A stretch of 26,130 bases of DNA from Prochlorococcus sp. AG-455-E15 (GTDB lineage Bacteria; Cyanobacteriota; Cyanobacteriia; PCC-6307; Cyanobiaceae). A program made the translations under genes and the position numbers. Under the pieces are notes generated by a model. That model was not told the origin of the DNA. It searched no databases and saw only the letters and a program-made list of their open reading frames with translations. This document shows positions 21,186-26,130 of this stretch, piece after piece (position 1 is the first letter of the stretch; each line of letters begins with the position of its first letter). The stretch is taken from assembly GCA_003212115.1 (NCBI GenBank), contig QCQS01000005.1, forward strand, positions 1 to 26,130. The letters are read 5' to 3'.

Positions 21186-24017
21186 ATGCTAAAACTTTTG
21201 TTAGGAGATCCGAATGCACGAAAGTTAAAGCGCTATCAACCAATAGTTGAAGAGATAAATTTTTTAGAAGAAGAAATTTCTCAATTGACTGATGATGAGC
21301 TTAGAAAAGAAACTCTAAATCTTAAATCAAATATTTCAGCAGAATTAGATTTTGAAAAACAAAAAGAACTTCTAGAAGAATTTCTTCCTAAAGCCTTTGC
21401 AATTGTAAGAGAAGCAAGTAAACGTGTCCTTGATATGAGACACTTTGATGTTCAGTTAATAGGCGGGATGGTTTTAAATGAGTGTCAAATTGCAGAGATG
21501 AAGACTGGAGAGGGTAAAACTCTTGTTGCAACATTACCTTGTTATTTAAATGCTCTTACGGGAAAAGGTGTTCATGTTGTTACTGTAAATGATTATTTAG
21601 CTAGAAGGGATGCAGAGTGGATGGGACAAGTTCATCGTTTTTTAGGTTTATCCGTTGGTTTGATTCAGCAAGATATGAATCCAGTTGAGAGAAAGAAAAA
21701 TTATGATTGTGATATAACTTATGCCACAAATTCAGAATTAGGTTTTGATTATTTAAGAGATAATATGGCTACTGATATTAGTGAGGTAGTTCAAAGAAAA
21801 TTTAATTACTGCGTAATTGATGAGGTTGATTCAATATTAATTGATGAAGCAAGAACGCCTCTAATCATTTCCGGCCAAGTTGAAAGACCACAAGAAAAAT
21901 ATGAAAAGGCTGCAGAATTATCCCTGGCATTAGTCAAAGCAAAAGAATTAAGTAAAGATGGTATTGATCCAGAAGGTGATTATGAAGTTGATGAAAAACA
22001 GAGAAGTTGTATATTAACTGATCAGGGTTTTGCAAAATGTGAAGAGTACTTGGGAGTTAATGATTTATATAATCCTCAAGATCCATGGGCGCACTATATA
22101 ACTAATGCTTTAAAAGCCAAAGAATTATTTATTAAAGATGTGAATTATATTATTAAGAACGATGAGGCTGTCATAGTTGATGAATTTACTGGTCGGGTAA
22201 TGCCAGGAAGACGTTGGAGTGATGGACAACATCAGGCTATAGAAGCGAAAGAGAGTCTTAAAATTCAGCCTGAGACTCAAACATTAGCATCCATAACTTA
22301 TCAGAATTTTTTCCTTTTATATCCTGGTTTGGCAGGAATGACGGGAACTGCAAAAACTGAGGAGGTTGAATTTGAAAAAACTTATAAATTAGAATCAACA
22401 GTTATACCGACAAATCAAATAAGAAAGAGAAAAGATTTGCCTGATCAAGTATTTAAAACAGAGATTGGCAAATGGAAAGCCGTTGCAAAAGAAACTGCGC
22501 AAATTCATAGAGAGGGTAGACCTGTTTTAGTTGGTACAACAAGTGTTGAAAAAAGTGAATTATTAAGTTCACTTTTATCTGAAGAAAAAATCCCACATAA
22601 TTTATTAAATGCTAAGCCAGAGAACGTTGAACGTGAGGCAGAAATTGTTGCTCAGGCAGGAAGAGCAGGTGCTGTTACTATTGCGACTAATATGGCTGGA
22701 AGGGGAACAGATATAATTCTTGGTGGTAATAGTGACTATATGGCAAGGCTTAAATTAAAGGAAATTTTAATTCCTTTGTTAGTCAAGCCTGATAATGAGC
22801 ATAAGCCACCAATTCCTAAACAAAGAAATTTAAAATCTAAGGGTGGTTTTTCTACAAAAGCTGGTTCAAATTTGAAACAGAACATTTCAAATTCTTCAAC
22901 AAGTCTTTTCCCTTGCAAACTAGATGAAGAGATTGAAAAGAAACTCTCTATTTTATCTGAGGAACTTGTTAAAAATTGGGGAGATCGACAACTTTCTGTC
23001 TTGGAGCTTGATGATAGGATAGCTACAGCTGCAGAAAAAGCACCAACTGATGATAACTTGATAAAGCTTTTGAGAGAATCTTTATCAGATGTAAAAAAGG
23101 AATATGAAAAAGTTTTGATTCATGAAGAAGAAAAAGTAAGAGAGGTTGGCGGTTTGCATGTCATTGGTACTGAGAGACATGAATCAAGAAGAGTCGATAA
23201 TCAACTTAGAGGAAGAGCAGGAAGACAAGGTGATCTTGGAAGTACAAGATTCTTTTTATCTTTAGACGATAATTTATTAAGGATTTTTGGAGGTGATAGA
23301 GTAGCAAATCTAATGAATGCTTTTAGGGTTGATGAAGATATGCCTATTGAGTCAGGAATGCTTACTAAGTCTCTAGAAAGTGCTCAAAAGAAAGTTGAAA
23401 CTTACTATTACGATATTAGAAAACAAGTTTTTGAATACGACGAGGTAATGAACAATCAAAGAAAAGCAGTTTATGGCGAAAGGCTAAGAGTATTGAAAGG
23501 AATTGATTTAAAGAGACAAGTAATAGGATATGGAGAAAAGACAATGATTGAAATTGTAGATGCATATATAAATCCTGATCTTCCTCCTGAAGAATGGAAT
23601 ATTGATCAATTAATTTCTAAAGTCAAAGAGTTTATATATTTATTAGATGATCTTAAATCTGATGATATTAATTTACTGTCTATAGAAGAATTAAAAAACT
23701 ATCTTCAAGAACAGTTGAGAATAGCTTATGATTTAAAGGAGTCACAAATAGAGAAGATTCGTCCAGGATTAATGAGAGAAGCTGAAAGATTTTTTATTTT
23801 GCAGCAAATCGATAATTTATGGCGAGAACATCTTCAATCCATGGATTCCTTGAGGGAATCTGTCGGATTGAGAGGTTATGGTCAAAAAGATCCATTAATC
23901 GAATATAAAAACGAAGGATATGACATGTTTCTCGAAATGATGACTAATATGAGACGAAATGTAATTTATTCAATGTTCATGTTTCAGCCTAAAACTGACG
24001 TTAATGAAAAAAATTAA
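21186..24017 (+). CDS. secA: Preprotein translocase ATPase SecA
   Basis: SecA drives unfolded preproteins through SecYEG in the plasma and thylakoid membranes using ATP. The 943-residue protein has Walker A MKTGEGKT at 105-112, the DEVD box at 212-215, the YEVDEKQRSCILTDQG preprotein-binding strands and the LAGMTGTAKTEEVEF linker. The second nucleotide domain includes NMAGRGTDI and GGLHVIGTERHESRR with QLRGRAGRQGD. Between these last motifs (about residues 520-652) is an insertion of some 85 residues relative to E. coli, starting with a Lys/Asn/Ser-rich part; this is a known feature of cyanobacterial and plastid SecA. The C-terminus stops at FQPKTDVNEKN without the Cys-rich zinc tail. The start ATG has AAGGA 9 bases upstream. 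It converges on cysE, 8 bases from stop to stop. Confidence 0.98.
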   Translation: MLKLLLGDPNARKLKRYQPIVEEINFLEEEISQLTDDELRKETLNLKSNISAELDFEKQKELLEEFLPKAFAIVREASKRVLDMRHFDVQLIGGMVLNECQIAEMKTGEGKTLVATLPCYLNALTGKGVHVVTVNDYLARRDAEWMGQVHRFLGLSVGLIQQDMNPVERKKNYDCDITYATNSELGFDYLRDNMATDISEVVQRKFNYCVIDEVDSILIDEARTPLIISGQVERPQEKYEKAAELSLALVKAKELSKDGIDPEGDYEVDEKQRSCILTDQGFAKCEEYLGVNDLYNPQDPWAHYITNALKAKELFIKDVNYIIKNDEAVIVDEFTGRVMPGRRWSDGQHQAIEAKESLKIQPETQTLASITYQNFFLLYPGLAGMTGTAKTEEVEFEKTYKLESTVIPTNQIRKRKDLPDQVFKTEIGKWKAVAKETAQIHREGRPVLVGTTSVEKSELLSSLLSEEKIPHNLLNAKPENVEREAEIVAQAGRAGAVTIATNMAGRGTDIILGGNSDYMARLKLKEILIPLLVKPDNEHKPPIPKQRNLKSKGGFSTKAGSNLKQNISNSSTSLFPCKLDEEIEKKLSILSEELVKNWGDRQLSVLELDDRIATAAEKAPTDDNLIKLLRESLSDVKKEYEKVLIHEEEKVREVGGLHVIGTERHESRRVDNQLRGRAGRQGDLGSTRFFLSLDDNLLRIFGGDRVANLMNAFRVDEDMPIESGMLTKSLESAQKKVETYYYDIRKQVFEYDEVMNNQRKAVYGERLRVLKGIDLKRQVIGYGEKTMIEIVDAYINPDLPPEEWNIDQLISKVKEFIYLLDDLKSDDINLLSIEELKNYLQEQLRIAYDLKESQIEKIRPGLMREAERFFILQQIDNLWREHLQSMDSLRESVGLRGYGQKDPLIEYKNEGYDMFLEMMTNMRRNVIYSMFMFQPKTDVNEKN

Positions 24018-24030
24018 ATAAATATTTAAT
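24013..24030. terminator. AT-only inverted repeat at the secA/cysE convergent junction
   Basis: ATTAAAT (24013-24019) and ATTTAAT (24024-24030) are perfect inverted copies around a 4-base centre, and together they include both stop codons. As RNA it would fold with seven A-U pairs in either direction. With no G-C pair it would be weak, so this is a candidate for a minimal two-way 3'-end signal and may equally be chance in AT-rich DNA. Confidence 0.25.
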
Positions 24031-24763
24031 CATCTCCAAGAAATTCAAAAATTTCTTTATCTTTAAGATTTTGAGAATCACCGAGTTTAGAAATATCAAT
24101 AGATTCTGAGCTTGTTATACATTGTAGAGTTTTTTGTAATTTAAGAATTTCATTTTCAAGAGCGTCTATCCTATCCATTAAATTTTTTATCACATTAGCT
24201 TCTGCATCTGGTAAGGCAGAGTGAGCTAACGGATTTACTTTCACACCACTTTGATGTACTACCCTGCCAGGAACTCCGACCACAGTACTGTTCCCCTCTA
24301 CATTTCGAACAACTACTGAGCCAGCACCAATACGTGTATTAGATCCTACTGTGATGGATCCAAGAACTTTTGCGCCCGCTCCGACAACAACATTTTCCAT
24401 TAAGGTGGGATGTCTTTTACCATGGCTTTTACCAGTACCTCCTAATGTCACCCCCTGATAAAGCAAACAGTTATTTCCTATCTCAGCAGTTTCACCAATT
24501 ACGACGCCCATACCGTGGTCTATGAAAACCTTTTTACCAATTTTTGCTCCAGGATGGATTTCAATACCTGTTGCTAACCTATTAAAATGACTGAGTAAGC
24601 GGGGAATCAAAGGAATTTTTAATTGCCATAATTTATGCGTAAACCTATGTATAACTATTGATTGAAAGCCCGGGTAGCAAAGAAATATCTCTACTATTCC
24701 TCTTGCAGCGGGATCTCTCTCTCTGATAATTTCTATATCTGATTTAAAAGTTTTCAATACCAT
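24026..24763 (-). CDS. cysE: Serine O-acetyltransferase
   Basis: CysE makes O-acetylserine from serine and acetyl-CoA, the first step of cysteine synthesis and the carbon acceptor for assimilated sulfide. The N-terminal helical part begins FKSDIEIIRERDPAARG, followed by a left-handed beta-helix of hexapeptide repeats from about residue 66 (IEIHPGAKIG) onward. Active-site D82-H83 lie in IDHGMGVVIGETA, and His118 lies in GGTGKSHGKRHPTL. At 245 residues it is shorter than E. coli CysE (273) at the N-terminus, and after the helix it carries a polar tail with a predicted coiled coil (NLMDRIDALENEILKLQK). It starts 3 bases after the stop of the GntR-type regulator, and an AGGAG lies 14 bases before the ATG inside that gene, so the two are almost certainly co-transcribed. 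Feedback inhibition by cysteine is common in the family. Confidence 0.96.
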   Translation of the reverse strand: MVLKTFKSDIEIIRERDPAARGIVEIFLCYPGFQSIVIHRFTHKLWQLKIPLIPRLLSHFNRLATGIEIHPGAKIGKKVFIDHGMGVVIGETAEIGNNCLLYQGVTLGGTGKSHGKRHPTLMENVVVGAGAKVLGSITVGSNTRIGAGSVVVRNVEGNSTVVGVPGRVVHQSGVKVNPLAHSALPDAEANVIKNLMDRIDALENEILKLQKTLQCITSSESIDISKLGDSQNLKDKEIFEFLGDD

Positions 24764-24766
24764 GGT

Positions 24767-25753
24767 TTAATTAATAACTCCTATTTCTTTTTTTAATTGA
24801 TTTATTGTTTCGATACTTAAATAATTTTTAGCACATATTATCTGTGGTAATCTCATCAATTGAGAACGATTTTTTAATAATGTGTTTTCTACAACTGATA
24901 AACTTGGTCCATCACATACTATATGATTTGAAGCCTTTAAAAGTGAGAGTAATCTGCTGTTGTTGTCTGAGATTGCCGTCATAAGCATTAACTCACTTCC
25001 ACGCATGCTATGTATAATGACTTCTGCTGCTCTCAATAAACCAGGACTTATGCTAACAATACCTACACAACTTCCAGCATTTAATTCCTTGAGAATTTTT
25101 AATTCCTTTTGAAAGTCGCTCAAGTCAACTGCAATTGCTCGAACTCCATGTTGCTTAGCAACTTTTTCTAGAGGCTGTAAAAAATATCTGCTTGTAACAA
25201 TCGTACCATTATTTGAATTGCTCAAAACTTTTTCTAATTCTTCCATAGGAACAACTTCTACTGGTACATTAATTGTTGTAGAAAGGTCTTCTGCTATTAA
25301 CATAGAAGCTCCAATATCTTCTCTAGGAGTACTGACGATTATTCTTGATCCGCATTTAATACGCCAATCAATTTCATTGTTCAATATCTCTCTCGTTTCT
25401 TGTAAAGTGAATCCAAGACTTATCAAGTTGTCAATAACTTTCTTTGCTTCTTGATCAGGTGCCTTACTTATTTTATCTTTCGAGTAAAGAGATTTTGTAA
25501 ATTCTCTTTTAGTAAGATTATCTCTTACATATATACCTGATCCAGCTATTGCTTCAACAACACCGTCCATTTCCAGTTGTCTGTAAACTTTGCTTATAGT
25601 ATTACGATGGAGTCCAGTCTGCATTGCAAGTTGCCTAGTACTGGGAAGTCTGTGTCCTGGAGGATAATGTCTTGCTGCAATTGCGAAGCAAATTTGATTA
25701 TTTAGTTGAGTAGATGCAGGGATATCACTTTCTTGTTGAATATGGAATCTCAC
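24767..25753 (-). CDS. GntR-type transcriptional regulator with unrecognised effector domain, GTG start
   Basis: Residues 10-76 form a GntR-type winged helix: ASTQLNNQICFAI, then PPGHRLPSTRQLAMQTGLHRNTISKVYRQL as the recognition region (about 31-60), and a wing ending GVVEAIAGSGIYV. The remaining about 250 residues do not match the common FadR, HutC or MocR effector domains as I know them. They alternate strands and helices (RIIVSTPREDIGASMLIAEDL, NVPVEVVPMEELEKV, GTIVTSRYF, SCVGIVSISPGLL) and resemble a two-lobed small-molecule binding fold. The GTG start at 25753 is supported by AGGA 10 bases upstream and an in-frame stop close behind it. It may be related to the Synechocystis regulator Sll1961, but that is from memory. 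It lies 74 bases after infC and 3 bases before cysE on the same strand. The ligand and targets are unknown. Confidence 0.85.
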   Translation of the reverse strand: MRFHIQQESDIPASTQLNNQICFAIAARHYPPGHRLPSTRQLAMQTGLHRNTISKVYRQLEMDGVVEAIAGSGIYVRDNLTKREFTKSLYSKDKISKAPDQEAKKVIDNLISLGFTLQETREILNNEIDWRIKCGSRIIVSTPREDIGASMLIAEDLSTTINVPVEVVPMEELEKVLSNSNNGTIVTSRYFLQPLEKVAKQHGVRAIAVDLSDFQKELKILKELNAGSCVGIVSISPGLLRAAEVIIHSMRGSELMLMTAISDNNSRLLSLLKASNHIVCDGPSLSVVENTLLKNRSQLMRLPQIICAKNYLSIETINQLKKEIGVIN

Positions 25754-25788
25754 TTTAGAAAAATCCTGACTAATTTAATTTTTGATAT

Positions 25789-25797
25789 AGTGACACT
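25789..25797. promoter_or_regulatory. Possible operator AGTGACACT before the GntR-type gene
   Basis: AGTG-A-CACT is a perfect 9-base palindrome in the middle of the 74-base gap between infC and the regulator gene. A half-like AAAGTG recurs (minus strand) directly at the GTG start. GntR-type regulators often bind short palindromes before their own gene. The site is too short to exclude chance. Confidence 0.25.
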
Positions 25798-25827
25798 TTA
25801 ACATTCGTCTTATTTTTTGATGACAAT

Positions 25828-26130
25828 TTATAGCCCATCATCTTTTTTTATAAGAGGAGTTTTGCGAGGGCTTAAAAACATAATCATGTTTCTCCCCTCT
25901 CTTTTTGGTTTTTGTTGAACTTCTGATTGCTCTTCTAAATCATTAGCCATTTTTAAAAGAAGTGTCTCAGCTAAATTTGAGTGTTGGATTTCTCTCCCCC
26001 TAAAAATAACTGTGCATTTTACCTTATCTCCCGATTTTAGAAATTTAGTAGCTTGACCAATCCGAACATCATAATCATGCTTGTCAATTTTATACCTCAT
26101 TTTTACTTCTTTGACTTCTGTTTGATGAGA
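25828..26130 (-). CDS. infC: Translation initiation factor IF-3, C-terminal part (5' end off window)
   Basis: IF-3 keeps ribosomal subunits apart and checks start-codon and initiator-tRNA pairing. Only the last 100 residues are present. They match the C-terminal domain: EVKEVKMRYKIDKHDYDVRI, then a helix ATKFLKSGDKVKCTVIFRGREIQ, a strand/helix pair HSNLAETLLLKMANDL, and the final KREGRNMIMFLSPRK. The open frame continues through the right edge, so the ATG within it at 26100 is an internal Met and not the start. After the domain comes a short polar tail PLIKKDDGL. In many bacteria the infC start is AUU and autoregulated, but that region is outside the window. It is the upstream gene of the leftward series with the GntR-type regulator and cysE. 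Confidence 0.96.
   Translation of the reverse strand, partial: SHQTEVKEVKMRYKIDKHDYDVRIGQATKFLKSGDKVKCTVIFRGREIQHSNLAETLLLKMANDLEEQSEVQQKPKREGRNMIMFLSPRKTPLIKKDDGL

Overview
The window looks like a stretch of core genome from a high-light-type Prochlorococcus. The DNA is very AT-rich, genes are tightly packed, Shine-Dalgarno signals are sparse, and the proteins are cyanobacterial in type: PsbZ, the Ycf23/DUF561 family, an aspartate kinase with repeated ACT domains, a cyanobacterial-type SecA and a short TilS. The organism call rests on protein resemblance and base composition; strain and clade cannot be resolved. I count 23 protein genes (two cut by the window edges) and one tRNA-Gly(GCC). 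I see no mobile element, prophage, CRISPR array, rRNA or frameshifted gene, and no gene-free stretch longer than 174 bases.

Layout: positions 1-4733 hold a leftward block transcribed as tig, clpP, clpX, dnaX (dnaX runs off the left edge): a ribosome-bound chaperone, a protease and its unfoldase, and the clamp-loader ATPase. From 4857 to 8853 runs a rightward block asd-dapA-rnj: two steps of lysine/diaminopimelate synthesis coupled by a 4-base overlap, then RNase J. TilS (leftward) meets rnj tail to tail and shares its stop-codon bases. Ycf23 and uvrB run rightward to 12791, and holA-lysC run leftward (15600-12799). CobH (cobalamin synthesis) faces mutS, and mutS diverges from psbZ-ribH. Then come tRNA-Gly, an NTF2/SnoaL-like protein, a GNAT acetyltransferase (leftward) and secA (rightward). 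The right end is a leftward series infC (partial), a GntR-type regulator and cysE, the last two separated by 3 bases.

Functionally this is housekeeping: replication and repair (dnaX, holA, uvrB, mutS), protein quality control and export (tig, clpP, clpX, secA), RNA metabolism and translation (rnj, tilS, infC, tRNA-Gly), amino-acid and cofactor synthesis (asd, dapA, lysC, cysE, cobH, ribH) and photosystem II (psbZ). Aspartate kinase, aspartate-semialdehyde dehydrogenase and dihydrodipicolinate synthase give the first two steps from aspartate and the branch step towards lysine.

I did not find an obviously new multi-gene system. The best leads are local: an arginine-rich tail on RNase J that resembles the PNPase-docking peptide of cyanobacterial RNase E; a sliding-clamp-type motif at the extreme N-terminus of a MutS that lacks the usual C-terminal tail; a GntR-type regulator with an unrecognised effector domain beside cysE; a Lys/Thr repeat tail on trigger factor; small palindromes in several promoter gaps; and five convergent gene pairs with no room for ordinary terminators.
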